NCBI GenBank assembly: GCA_963995525.1 | Contig: OZ023216.1 | Span: 34,085,774-34,149,773, forward strand | From: Escarpia spicata | Taxonomy: Eukaryota; Annelida; Polychaeta; Sabellida; Siboglinidae | Reading direction: 5' to 3' | DNA length: 64,000 bases | In this document: one piece after another, positions 50,801 to 62,261 of the stretch | Layout: the number at the start of each line of letters is the position of its first letter | Numbering within the stretch: position 1 is the stretch's first letter | Position numbers and translations under genes: made by a program | Notes under the pieces: generated by a model | Told to the model about the DNA's origin: nothing | What the model saw: only the letters and a program-made list of their open reading frames with translations | The model's database searches: none

Positions 50801-53800
50801 ATGAATAAAAAGGATTTTAATAGCAGACATCGTCAATGTCGGAAAACCGGCCTGTCGTACTGAAGCGTCACAGACAGTGCGGCCGGAAAACCGGCCTGTC
50901 GTATTGAAATGGTTAAGTCATTTAATGTGCTGCTACAAAGACTTATCAAGTTATGCCAGATTATGTCTTCATGTGTAAAACTAAGACGACAGATTATTTG
51001 AGAGCAAAAGGTAGACTCGCTGTTTGACACAGTTTAAAACCTACAGGCAACTGTCCAGTTTAACAGGGGTCTAGTGGCTTAATTGTGTCTGTTGACATAA
51101 ACTACTGCCAGTGACCAATTACACATTAGTCACAGTTTCCATCAAACAATAGCAGGCAGAGAATCTTAGCTCCACAGCTGGGTGAAATACACAACCAAAG
51201 CCACCACTGATTCATGGTCAAGTAGATTAGCTCAATGCACCAACTAAGACAATACACAACACTGTGAGTGACAGTGTCCAGAGTGAGGCCTAAGCAGTGT
51301 CCTCATTGCTGAATAGATCAATTAAACCTGCCAAGTGGGTGACATTCTGCACAAATGTTCATTAATCCTTAGTGATTGTTCAGAACACCAGACTGACCAC
51401 ATACCTAAACAAAGCGAATGTAATAGGTGAAGAACAGGCAGTGTTCAAATAGGGGTATTAGTTGAATTGTATTTGTCTCGATGCACATGGCTTTATTGTG
51501 CCTTCATCGATTCTAAGAAAGCATTTGATTTAGTAGACCGGTCCTCCCTGTGGTCTAAGATAATTTCATGCGGTATTAATGGTATTGTGTTGAAAGTTGT
51601 ATACAACATACACAAAAATGCTAAATCATGTATAAATCAGGGCCAGGCTGTGTCAGCCTTCTTCTCATGTGATGTAGAGGTATGGCAAGGAGAAAACTTG
51701 TGTCCTTTGTTATTTGCTATTTACCTGAATCATTTTGAACACTGTTAGTCACAATTATAAGGGTCTTGACATGGCAGCTGGTGAAATTTACAACAACCGT
51801 AGGGATGATGATGTAGAAAATGTATGTTCTACTATATGCTGATGACACTAGAATGATTCAATCAAATACAGATTTCTTGCTTGTGTATAGCGGAACTATG
51901 TCAACTCTTCTAATGGTTGACATTTGGTTGTTTCAGGTGTCAACTATATCGTGAATCTGTAATTATTAGTCTATATTGATACAATTTATTTACACAGTAC
52001 CATGTCTACACAAGGCATGGCAAGCGTTAACAGAACAGTAGAATGCATTTGATATCAATAAAGTGTAGGATATTTCACCCTATAGTTGTCCAGAATATTA
52101 ATTTTCTATGTTTGTCACCTACAGGTGACAGAATATAAATTTTCTATGTTTGTCACCTACAGGTTTCTACAGACAATACATTTTTAACCAAAAGACACCA
52201 CAGTCACACCATTTTATAATAATTAAATGAACATCAAAATAAACACAACTTGCAATTATAGAAAATCATTAGTTTTTAAGATAAAGTGTTAGGCAACTGT
52301 TCAGTCTAACAGGGGTCAAGTGTGTCTACTCTGCCTGGGCACTGTGACCAATTAAAGATTAGTCAAGGTCTCAATGGAACAGTAGCACTAGGCTGAAGAG
52401 ATTAGTTAAGGTGTTGACTTTGTGGCACATTAAACAAAATCTACTGTTGGGGGTGGTCTCAAGGGCCTTTCTCAAAACCACATCACTAGATAATGTAAAA
52501 CTTGTGCACTTTGGAGGCCCCTTAGGAGCCCTTAGAATGATTCAATCAAATACAGATTTTTTGTATATAGTGGCAGCACACTAGATACATCTATGCATAA
52601 TTAGAAAAAAAGTTGAACAGTTTTTGAAAAAATAGGCCAAATGTTACATTTTTACCAGTTTTGGGGTCTTTGGAGGCCCTAGGGAGCCCTTAAAATGATT
52701 CAATCAAATACAGATTTCTTGTGCATAGTGGCAGTGCCCTAAGATAAGTCTATGCAAAATTAGAGAAAAAGTTGCTGAACGGTTTCCGAGATACAGCAGC
52801 TAACGGCGGACGGCGGATGCAGTGTGATGGCAATAGTCCCTTGGACCTTCAGCCAAAGGACTAACAATAACATTCTTACTGACCCACTAATGACAGATAC
52901 TTCTAAGAAATTTAATGTATTATGGTAGAGCTGCTGGCTTTCACTTTTCTTAACAATGCAATTAATTTGTTGCTAACTTATTTCTAACAAAGGTTTTATT
53001 TGTATATTAATGTAGTGTCATGAGGATGCCATTATCGTCAAGTGTTCCAAATATCATCCATATATGACAATGCTAACTGAGGCATAATGTATAATAATGT
53101 TTTTGTAAGTGTTGAACTATCCAGTTTTACATTTTACTTTCAGAGGTCGTAAACATGATCCTAAACACAATCAAAGAATTTATGAAAATACAGCACCCAG
53201 TTAAAATAAATTTATTTATTATAACTGAACCTGGTTTAGAAGTAGAACTAACCAGCTGTAATTGTAAAAAATCCAGAAACCGAATTGTTTTTTTTACCTA
53301 TGGGGCATCTGCAGCAAAGGGCCTCCATCTCCTCCTTCCATTGCTTTGGCTTTTTGTCGTTCCATCCAACCTTTTGTTGGCTTTAGTAGTCTGTTGACAT
53401 CTCGTGGAACGTCTACTGGCTTCTGAGAAAACAGAACAATTTATTGTAAAAGGTAAGGTCTTATATAGTGCAGTATCTAGTCCTTAGGACTGCTCAAAGC
53501 ACTTTACACTTCACTACCTGGCAGACCTGTTCAATCGAACACATCATCCATTATTAATATCTTAACATTATTGCACGAAGACTTTTCGTACACAAATATC
53601 CACGACTGTCTATAGCATTCTTACTGACCCACTAACTATAGTCTATAGCCAGATACTCATTTATACAGCCGAGTGAACTGGAACAAATGAAGAACTTGCC
53701 CAAGGTTCAAACTGGCAGCGAGAGGATTCAAACCCAGAATGTCTCACGACTGAGTGTCGGAAGATCTAACTACTACATCACTATGCTCCACAACACTTAC

Positions 53801-56800
53801 TTATCCTCTTTGGAATAGCAATATGTAGTCTGTCTTACGTAGCACTGGTATCTGCCAAAAAATGCCATCATGACGCTTACTTCGTTACACAGCAAGTGTT
53901 TTGGCTGCAGCTAACGCAGCTTTGTAGATTATAATAATAATATAACATTATAATGTTTTTACTTCAGACAAAAGTCCATATGTACATACAATACAAGTAA
54001 ATAAAAAATAAATAACTAAAATACAAAGACATAGGTACACATGAAATAAAAATAGATGGTTAATAAGATATATATAAAATGTGCGTTCAACTTTAAGTAT
54101 ACAATTGGGTAGTCCAATATTTAAACATAGGACTTCTAAAATGTATATCAATATAAAAATAATTAACAAAAAGTGGATTTTCAGACCGTTCAAGACGACA
54201 TAATAAGCTATATATGGATAAACGCATACATTCATTAAATGATTTAACACAGTTTGTAGCAAACATAAAACTTGCACTACAGCGTGATGACAAATTGTGT
54301 AAAATTCTAAAACTGTTGTTATAGGCAACAGTAATACCTTTCAAACTCTGTTTTTTTTATTTACACCAAAGACTTGAGATGTACATAGTACCACAGTAAG
54401 AGAGAAATAGGTAAGTTTTAATGGTAGATCTGCAAAAGCGAAATTGTTGTGCTAAGATGTTGGCCTGAGCATACAGGGATCTTTTCGGTCTGGCAATGTC
54501 GTCATCGTCAGTAAGATTATAGTTAATTATATGACCCAGTTATTTGCATTTAATAGTGTGAGGTAACGGACGATTATTGAGAGTGACAGGATGACTATTT
54601 TTCATGCCCTGAGGTTTGTTGTCAATAACCATAAAATATGATTTGTTGGCATTATACGTTATGTTACACATTTCGCCATACTTGGCACAAAAATCTGTTA
54701 GTTTTCTCAACCCAGAAACACTAGGTGACAAAATTCAGAGATCATCTGCATACATTAAATGATTCATTATGGTGCTTGCATAAAGACATCCAATTTGTAA
54801 TTTGTTAAGATTTACACTTACATCATCCATGCACACACTAAAAAGGTGGGGAGAAAGGATTCCACCTTGTTTAACACCATTTGAGACAGTAAAAAATCTA
54901 GAAAAGCCCTGACAGTGAATTTCTAGGTACTGTACCAGTGATACAGAATGCGCACAAAGAAAGCAGGACAGCCACGGTCAATTAGTTAGTGAATAGCTTG
55001 CTATGGTTCACTTTGTCAAAGGCCTTGGAGGCATCCAACATAGTGACATACATAGAAGAGCCATTCACTATGTAGTGTCGAAAAAGTTCTTTTAATAGAA
55101 ATATGAGCATCTGAATTGAGTGATGCTTTTTAAATCCAAATTGGTTGGCACACGTTGTGAAGAAAATGGTAGCCCTTGATAATATTAAAGATTTAAATAA
55201 TTTACTAGCAATTGTTGCAAGAGCAATAGGTCTGTAGTTATTGTTATCAGACAAATCACCAGCTTTGTTTTTAATTATTGGAGCTATTATTGTGACCATC
55301 ATAGCATCAGGTAAAAACCCATGAATTAACAAGCTGCTGAATAGCAGTGACATATAAACATGCAGTTTTTCATTAGCATACTTAAAATGTTCATTACTTA
55401 TATACAGTCATAACCAGGAGCTTTTCCTGTAGGCATCGCCTTAATTATTTCTTGTATTTTTTTAGCATCAACCATTATTTGGTCATTAAATTGCATATTG
55501 CTGCAATACATATCAATCTTTTTAGTATGTGTTGGAGAGCCAGGTACAGTAGTACTACCAGTCTCTTTAAGTAGAGACTGGTAGTGATGAAGCCACATAT
55601 TCTTTACATTTTCAGCACCACATGCACCGCCAACATTGCTAGGATTTGGAAACTTGGCATTGTTCATTTGTTTGGTATCTTTCCAGAAGTTTTTAAAGTC
55701 ATTACTACTTAGTTTCGAAGCAAGTCGTTCGGCTTTAAAGGCTTCAGCATTTGTTTTCACAGAGTCTTATTACGTTTAAATTTAGCACGTTTTATTTTCA
55801 TTATGCCATACAAATGACTGTGTCTGGGACTCCCTGCAGACCGCCCGCCATATGAGAAGACTCTCTAGCAACCTGGTGCGAGTCTCTGACCAATCATTCC
55901 AACCAAGAACGATGTGCTTTGAAGACATGCTATGCGTTTTAGTAGGTATTACTTCAGAGGCATCCCTGAGTGAATTAATAATGTCTTAATAAAATTTGCA
56001 TAGCAGTATCTGATGGGCTTCATCATTACAATTCGAGTCGGTACAGCATAAAACATGATGAGGTACATCAATGGCAGATAAAAGCACACTGGTTTGAGTG
56101 TAATAGTTGTGAAGGTCTCGGCAAGTGGCAGCCCCCCACATAGGACAAGGCTGTCGAATTTGCTCCTGAGTGGATGCTTCAGAAGTAGGTAATAAGTTGA
56201 CAGATATGATAAAGCATAAGGGTAGGTGGTCCGAAGAGACACAATCATAATTAACTACCATATCAGAGATTGCTAAGTGACTGGAGTGAGTGCTGAGCAC
56301 ATGGTCAAGCCAGCTCCTTTAGCCATGAGCATCACTGACATAAGTAAAAGCATTAGAAGGGAGACACTTAATGTCACTTGGAATAAGGTGACTTTCATTA
56401 ATAAACGCACTGAGAAGTGGAAAAACAGACTGGGCTTGTTAATTTCCGCATTAAAATCCCCAATGATGAATATGTTAGCTGATTCAAATGAATCGCTTAT
56501 AGCCTGTATCTTGCCTAAATGAGCTTGATATTCATCGGAATTGTTATCACTCTGACACGGTAAATATACGTTAAGAATCAGAATAGTGGCATTAGACGTG
56601 ATGATTTTCAGACCAACGAGTCTTTTCTCATCGTCGTAAATTATAGGTTCAATAAATGGGTCAAGTGAACGTCTCCATAAAAAAGCAAACCCTGCCATGA
56701 GGGCGTCCACCAAAACCATCACAACAATTAATAGAACTAATACCTCTGGCATTGAAATCAGGGTGAACAGAATTGAGATAGGAAAGGCACTGTTTGGAGA

Positions 56801-59800
56801 GCCAATGTTACTGCACTGCAAGAATATCACAGGATTTTAAAATGTTAACCACGTCGTAAGCACTGTTCCGTATGCTTCTGGCATTAAATAAGGCAATACG
56901 GAGTTGACAGTTTACAGGTGAGTGCAGTAATGGAATAGGTATCGCTAGTTATATACTTATCATTGCTCCAACACCACAGTAGCAGACATATATGAACATA
57001 TTGATAGATGCGGTTTAAAGAATTTTCTTTGAGAATTTTAATATCTTTATGATGTACGCAATTATTAGGTAATCCTGTTCATATGATTATTTATGTAAAT
57101 CTATGCCTTTATGTCATTAGAATTGTGTTTTATTAATCACTAATGAACCTGACAATATATAGAAAAAATTACTCCGCGTACGCAGAGTTTCTACTTTGGG
57201 CCCACCTTCACGATCCGTATAAGGCATGTTCATGAATATTCGGGAATGTCCGTCAAACTTCGATTAGCTACGCCGAGTTAATAGATGCAAGAAATACGTC
57301 GCCAACATGTGTGTATATGGATTAGCCACCACCATGCGAATGAGTCGTGACCGATAAAATTATCAAAATGAAACGTGGACCAGCTGTTGTTTGTGTCACA
57401 GATTCAGCAAAGAAAAGAAGGAAAATATATGGAATAAACGGAGAATGAAAATAGCGACAGTTCATATAAGACGGATTGATTTACAAGAAAAAAACACCAC
57501 CTCTCCATGCACGAAGCCACCGATTGCGACGCCGATGGCGATGTCATATTAAATATATGATGAAATCGTGTTCCTTTTTCACTAGGTACATCTGGCTATA
57601 CATTTTTGAAGTGAAGTTTTAATGAAACGTTTAGATAACAGAAACTGAGAAACCGAGAAACATTCAGTAATGAAACCATTTTATTTGCACCATAAATCCA
57701 GCTGCTATTTCCATAAGCACTATAAATACATTATACATCACTAAATGGATTTACGGTATTAAAATAGGAGAGGTGTTTATGTACTTTCCTACCTACATGA
57801 GGTTTAATTTTAGTTTGAAAAATTTAGATCTATAACGAGCATAACATTATTGTCGACAAAATATTAAAATCTATTGCATCAGTGTAAAAGCATGTTTTAT
57901 TTTGTACTGGGAGTGCACTAATTATTTGTTCTGCCTATCATTTAAAGTAAACGATATTGAATTTGTTTCTGTCGAACTCCTGTTTCGATAACAAATAAAA
58001 TGGTCATTGTATGATGGAATAAAGTTATAAAACTACAACACTTTATAAGTAACGCATATTTTAGTCATCATTGGTGCATTTAGCTCAAGAAGATCCCTAA
58101 AACATTTTGAATGTTGTAGAACATTTATATTTTATGAATTTTCAAAATTATTGTGAAAACAACTTTGTCAACACCTATTTATACACTACTCCCAGTTTAG
58201 TTCACTTAACACAAACTTGTTTCAACAATTTTTGAAGAATATTCTGTAGAACACAATCCAACCATGATGAGTATAAGAAAACATAAATGTTATTATGTAC
58301 TCCTACTTTGAAACAAGCACAAATCGATCGATTGCATAAATCCATTTGAAACGTATGTAGTGATGTACATATTCCCAGCAGAAGCCACACGGAACTAATG
58401 TGGCAGAACAAAGGCAGGCATCTTCTTCACTACCGTGTCAGTTAACAAATTGTCCTATTAATAGCACTGCTATGCATTTTGATACACAAAGCTATCAGGT
58501 GTACACATCCATTTGAAACTCGAAGTGAGGTACAACTTCCCAGTAGATGTCGCACAGAACAGAATGGGGCAGAACAAAGTCAGACATCATCTTATACCAG
58601 GTGACCCATTGTCCAATTAATGGCATCAGAAGGGAGACACTTAATGTCACTTGGAATAAGGTGACATTCATTAATAAAAGCACTGAGAAGTGGAGAAAAC
58701 AGACTGGGCTTGTTAATCTCCGCATTAAAATCCCCAATGATGAATATGTTAGCTGATTCGAATGAATCAGTTATAGCCTGTATCTTGCCTAAAAAAGCTT
58801 GATATTCATCGGAATTGTCATCACTCTGATACGGTAAATATACGTTAAGAATCAGAATAGTGGCATGAGACATGATGATTTTCAAACCAAGGAGTCTTTT
58901 CTCATCATCGTAAATTATAGGTTCAATAAATGGGTCGAGTGAACGTCTCCATAAAAAGCAAAGCCTGCCATGAGGGCGTCCACTCCACCATCACAAAAAT
59001 CAATAGAACTAATACCTCTGGCATTGAAATCAGGGTGAACAGAATTGAGGTAGGAAAGGCACTGTTTTACCATTGGCAATGTGAGTCCACAACAGGTTTT
59101 TCCTGTGAGGGACATTTTACTTCTGCTGCAGCAGACACCAGGTAGAAGGGACCAGCTGTTGTTAGTCTTTCTTGTGGAAGACACAGGCAATGTGGGATGA
59201 ATTAAATTACCCAAGTCATGAAATGGCTGGAGGTGGACTTGAAGATCAGACCTTGACTGACAGCCTGGTTTTCAACTGCTGAACTACTGCCCCCTATAGT
59301 TGGGGCACAAAACTATAGGGTTTCCTTAAGTTTGGACTTACTTGTTCACCAATGAGTTTAAGCAGTCTCACTTCTCTCTGCTCCTTTTCCTTTTCTTTCG
59401 CTTGTATCTGTTCAATTTTCTTCTTCATTAAAGCCTGGTCCTGTCAAACACATGTATCGGTGGATTGCATTGCAACCAAACATGTAATAATACTACCAGA
59501 TAGGCACACTTGATTTGAACTTAAGTCAACTTTTCCTCGGTCCAAGGCCTATAAGGCTAAAAATTAGGTTGTAATAAGTGGAACTTCTGATATGTTTATG
59601 TGTATAATACGCTCCCATGTATAATACGCACCCCAACTGTTGCTAAATTCTGGTAAAATTCCTATATTACCATGTGTAATACACATCCCAACTTTGGCAT
59701 CAACACCACATTTCCCTACTTCTTATAGTTTGCTTGAAGCATGGCTCAGGGTTGACAACTGTCATTTCATCAAAGGTTGATTGCGTGATGATCCTTGAAT

Positions 59801-62261
59801 TCATATCAGAATCGATCGTAAAAATGTCCATTGCGCAAGTTACGGCATATTACGCCGGCACATCGCATGTGACAACATCTCCTCATGAGTCGTATATAAG
59901 ATGCTAAAGTCACGTGCTAAAGGCACGTGATAAATTGTATAAAAATGAATGGTGATGTTTTCTATGCTTTGCCTAAGAAGCTACTTATCATGACGCATGC
60001 ATTTCTGGCCCATAACCAGTTGGAGAATATTGTGTTTTGCATTAGCACCATGTATAAATATGCTCAGGACTTTTAATAAAAAATGGGCCAAGAGACCCTG
60101 AAGTCCTTTGGACTATATTGTGATTTTGTAATTATTAATGAAATGGTTTTTGGTGAATCACAGTTACAGGTAATTAAGGGGTATGATGAAAGTAAAATGT
60201 TTAGATGTTTAGTAGTGACTACATGCATGCCAGTGAAAGTACACCTGGAAATAAAATATAGGGTTGAATTTGACCCCGATACTTTGCTATTTAGATTTCC
60301 AGTGGTTGCCATTTTGCCCCACCACCCTTCCCCAGAATGGAAAGAAGAGATGAACTATGATAAAACTTTATTTGTTCACAAGGTACATATACATAGCATG
60401 CATTTGACTTAAAAACAGTAGCAATTAATGACCGATTGAATTGGAGTGAAGTAATAGCTGGAACATGTACAATAAAACATCTGAATAATATTCCTTATAA
60501 TTTTGGCTAAATATGCTTTAACCTTACAGCAAAAAAACCTGCAGGCACCCAGAAATGGTGACATCTGTTGCAGCAGCATGGGTTGACTGGCCGGGGTCTA
60601 ATGGGTTAAAGCTGTACACATTAGTTACAGGCAACACTGAGATATTCATTCTGTTCAACACTAGGACAATGGCAGGCAGAGGAAGTGAAATACACAACTG
60701 CCCAGGTTCTCTGGCAGTGCCCAATACACAGAACATGGCAGCTGGTCAGGTTCTGCCACAGTAGTAAGGAAGCAGGCAAATGTTGTGAAAATTTTGCATT
60801 TTGGGGGGCCGTGAGGTGCCCTTAGAATGATTCAATAATATACAGATTTCTTGTGAATAATGGCACTATCCTAAGATGTCTATGCAAAATTAGAGAAAAA
60901 GTTACTGAAGAGTTTTTGAAAAATAGGCAAAATGTGAAAATTTACCAGTTTCTGTGACCCTAGGGGGTCCTTAGAATGATTCAACCAAATACAGATTTCT
61001 CATGCATAGTGGCAGTACCCTAAGATATGTCTTTGCAAAATTAGAGAAAAAGTTGCTGAACGGTTTCTGAGATATGGCAGGTAAGGGCGGACGGCAGAAG
61101 GAGGACGGCGGACACAGAGTGATGACATTTGTCCATTGTACCTTCGGCCCAAAGGACTAAAAAATTAAGAAAAAAGTGTGTATTATACATGGAAACGTAC
61201 GGTATTGCAATAGGTCTCTGAAGTTTGACTTATCCAGAGTGCATTGTAAGGCACAATATACATGTAACAAGACACCAGCACACACAAGAAACACAACTAG
61301 AAATCAGACATAAGAAAGCAGACACAAGACACACACCTGCACCAATTCACCCACCCACCCACCCACCCACCCACCTAAACCCACACACAGGTACCATACA
61401 TACACAAACCAAAATAACAAACACACACACCACACACACACCACCACCACCACTACGCACACACACACACGCGCGGATGCACGCACACACACACCCACAC
61501 ACATGCACACACACACACACCACCACCACCACTACACACACACATTCACACAACACACACAACACACACAACACACACAACACACACAACACACACAACA
61601 CACACAACACACACAACACACAAAGCTGAGACACAGAGAGAGAAGACTGACTCGTTCTTGGAAGCGGGCTCTGTCCTGCCTCATGGTAGTCCTCCTCTCA
61701 GCCTCACTCAGCCTTGCCTTCACTACTGCCAGCGTGTCTTTCCTCCTTGCCTCCTCTTCCATCTTTGCCTGCAGCTGCTGTCTCTGCTGCTTGTATGCTT
61801 CCATGAAGGCTTTCTGTAATAATCACAATACACTCCTACAACATCAATATCTTCAGCAAACTGAGCTTTGGAGGGAATATTTAAGGTGAAAATGCCATTT
61901 TAATTAAGCAAATATATCTTTAGTTGTTGTTTTGTTTACAAAAGATAGTTATAGTTCCAGATGATTTTTAAGTAATGGGAGCTGTTTACAGATTATGACA
62001 GCGCTGCGTAGGAATATTAGTGTATTCCTCCATGAGGGATCTCTGTAATACACAAGTTGTATATATTGCTTTCATGAAGGCTTTCTGTAACCAAACACAC
62101 ACTCCGACATAACATCAATTGGAAATTAATTTGTGGAAACGTGGATTTTTTAATAAACCAGTTACCTGTTCACTGCGCTTCTTTTCCTCTTCCTTCAAAG
62201 TCTTCTCTCTTTCCACAAACATCCTCTCCTCTTCCTCAGCCTTTGCCAGGTCTTTCTCCAT
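47823..62261 (-). CDS. CCDC112: CCDC112-like coiled-coil protein, last 5 exons, 5' end outside the window
   Basis: Exons in reading order: 62261-62166, 61813-61652, 59440-59342, 53422-53298 and 47856-47823, all GT-AG and in phase, about 171 aa. The first three encode charged Glu/Lys/Arg/Gln coiled coil (KAEEEERMFVEREKTLKEEE, KQQRQQLQAKMEEEARRKD, MKKKIEQIQAKEKEKEQ). Then come DVNRLLKPTKGWMERQKAKA and the C-terminus HRAIPTWRQNLY. The LxKPTKxW motif and the RAIPTWRQ ending fit my memory of CCDC112, a centrosome/centriolar-satellite protein. Human CCDC112 is roughly 450 aa or more, so about 60% lies beyond 64000. The symbol rests on remembered motifs, the gene structure on splice phases. Confidence 0.75.
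48278..48710. repeat. Imperfect inverted repeat whose arms encode the same peptide
   Basis: The left arm (about 48278-48490) and right arm (about 48545-48710) are inverted. The left arm on plus and right arm on minus both give LPEIAVAEFN or IPEIAVAEFN, then HRKDN-LI and LLPFEH. The left arm has an extra block of about 60 bp near 48305-48362. The family is not recognised. Confidence 0.7.
49410..49735 (+). other. GC-rich, gene-like relic of unknown origin
   Basis: It is much richer in GC than its surroundings. Frames give LLLDRLVSRSLGVAG and LLDRLVNRSHNEKLL (a short internal duplication), and then in another frame EDVARLEAKLDLLDIVTDLL before a stop. The readable pieces lie in different frames. 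It may be a fragment of a captured gene or element. No family is recognised. Confidence 0.25.
49888..52862 (-). repeat. Family A repeat, copy 4, fragmented (CCDC112 intron)
   Basis: It begins ATGGGCCAAGTGGCCCTGAA, breaks off at 49921 and resumes at about 51010 with family A interior. The end is TTCAGCCAAAGGACT. It is interrupted by unrelated sequence (49921-51010) and by an RT fragment (51460-51848). Part of the interior (from AACTGTCCAG-TTTAACAGGGGTC) occurs twice, near 51050 and 52290, so two overlapping copies are possible. Confidence 0.6.
51460..51848 (+). pseudogene. Reverse transcriptase fragment cut off at YADD
   Basis: It encodes CAFIDSKKAFDLVDRSSLW, SKIISCGINGIVLKVVYN and QGENLCPLLFAIYLNHFEH, then after a frame change LYADDT. 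The sequence switches into family A (AGAATGATTCAATCAAATAC) directly after YADDT. It is a non-LTR RT palm region and is dead. Confidence 0.85.
53298..53422 (-). CDS. CCDC112: CCDC112 penultimate exon
   Basis: Acceptor TGTTTTCTCAG, donor CCATAG|GTAAAA, phase 0 in, 2 out. It encodes KPVDVPRDVNRLLKPTKGWM and then a Gly-rich link ending LLQMPHR. Confidence 0.78.
53452..53800 (-). mobile_element. tRNA-derived SINE, family 1 (CCDC112 intron)
   Basis: It matches 7536-7866 in inverse, with tail TATATAGTGCAGTATCTAG and a decayed B box (AGAGGATTCAAACCC in plus). It lies 30 bp upstream (minus-strand sense) of a CCDC112 exon acceptor. Confidence 0.7.
53945..56880 (-). pseudogene. Decayed non-LTR retrotransposon: endonuclease plus reverse transcriptase
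   Basis: Minus-strand order: AP-type endonuclease pieces (LILNVYLPCQSDNNSDEY, FIIGDFNAEIN, SDHLPLC), a linker (FKNFWKDTKQMNNAKFPN, IIKAMPTGKAPGYD), then RT (NNYRPIALATIASKLFKSL, NQFGFKKHHS, MLDASKAFDKVNHSKLF) and MYADDL followed directly by a TGA stop, then SVSGLRKLTDFCAKYGEM. The order is that of CR1/Jockey-type LINE ORF2. Several frameshifts and stops break it. It lies antisense-neutral, in the same orientation as CCDC112, inside its intron. Confidence 0.85.
58325..58625. repeat. Diverged tandem duplication, unit about 170-205 bp
   Basis: ATCCATTTGAAACGTATGTA, TTCCCAGCAGAAGCC and GGCAGAACAAAGGCAGGCAT (58340-58425) recur in changed form (CATCCATTTGAAACTCGAAG, TTCCCAGTAGATGTC, GGGCAGAACAAAGTCAGACA) at 58508-58590. 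Confidence 0.55.
58622..59215 (-). pseudogene. Second LINE endonuclease fragment
   Basis: It encodes LILNVYLPYQSDDNSDEY and FIIGDFNAEINKPSLFSP, nearly the same as 56330-56800 and in the same orientation. It has no RT. It extends a little further at its 5' side than the copy in the long relic. Confidence 0.85.
59342..59440 (-). CDS. CCDC112: CCDC112 exon (third from the end)
   Basis: Acceptor GTTTGACAG, donor GAACAA|GTAAGT, 33 codons starting DQALMKKKIEQIQAKEKE, phase 0 to 0, coiled coil. Confidence 0.82.
59600..61203. mobile_element. TIR element split by a nested family A copy (CCDC112 intron)
   Basis: The left end has CCCATGTATAATACGCAC and the right end, reversed, TTCCATGTATAATACACAC. Family A copy 5 occupies 60082-61158 inside it, leaving about 480 bp on the left and 45 bp on the right. 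No transposase was recognised. Confidence 0.55.
60082..61158 (-). repeat. Family A repeat, copy 5
   Basis: It begins ATGGGCCAAGAGACCCTGAA and ends TACCTTCGGCCCAAAGGACT, oriented as copy 2. At 1.08 kb it is the shortest end-to-end copy. The GAATGATTCAA...GCAAAATTAGAG subunit occurs twice (60823 and 60972). Confidence 0.8.
61340..61622. repeat. CA-rich simple repeats with a (CACACACAA)n block
   Basis: A (CCCA)n block near 61350-61375, CA and CCA tracts, and then a 9-bp ACACACAAC array near 61550-61622. It ends about 29 bp past the donor of the adjacent CCDC112 exon. The ORFs across it are artefacts. Confidence 0.92.
61652..61813 (-). CDS. CCDC112: CCDC112 exon (fourth from the end)
   Basis: Acceptor GATTATTACAG, donor GAACGA|GTCAGT, 54 codons starting KAFMEAYKQQRQQLQ and ending RARFQER, phase 0 to 0, highly charged coiled coil. 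Confidence 0.82.
62166..62261 (-). CDS. CCDC112: CCDC112 exon (fifth from the end)
   Basis: Acceptor CTGGCACCAG, donor GAACAG|GTAACT, 32 codons starting MEKDLAKAEEEER, phase 0 to 0. The initial ATG is probably an internal Met, because an acceptor site precedes it exactly. Confidence 0.78.

Noticed and set aside
61225..61634. Cys/Val and Thr/His ORFs near CCDC112
   Set aside because: CA-type simple repeats. The true coding part nearby is the minus-strand exon 61652-61813.
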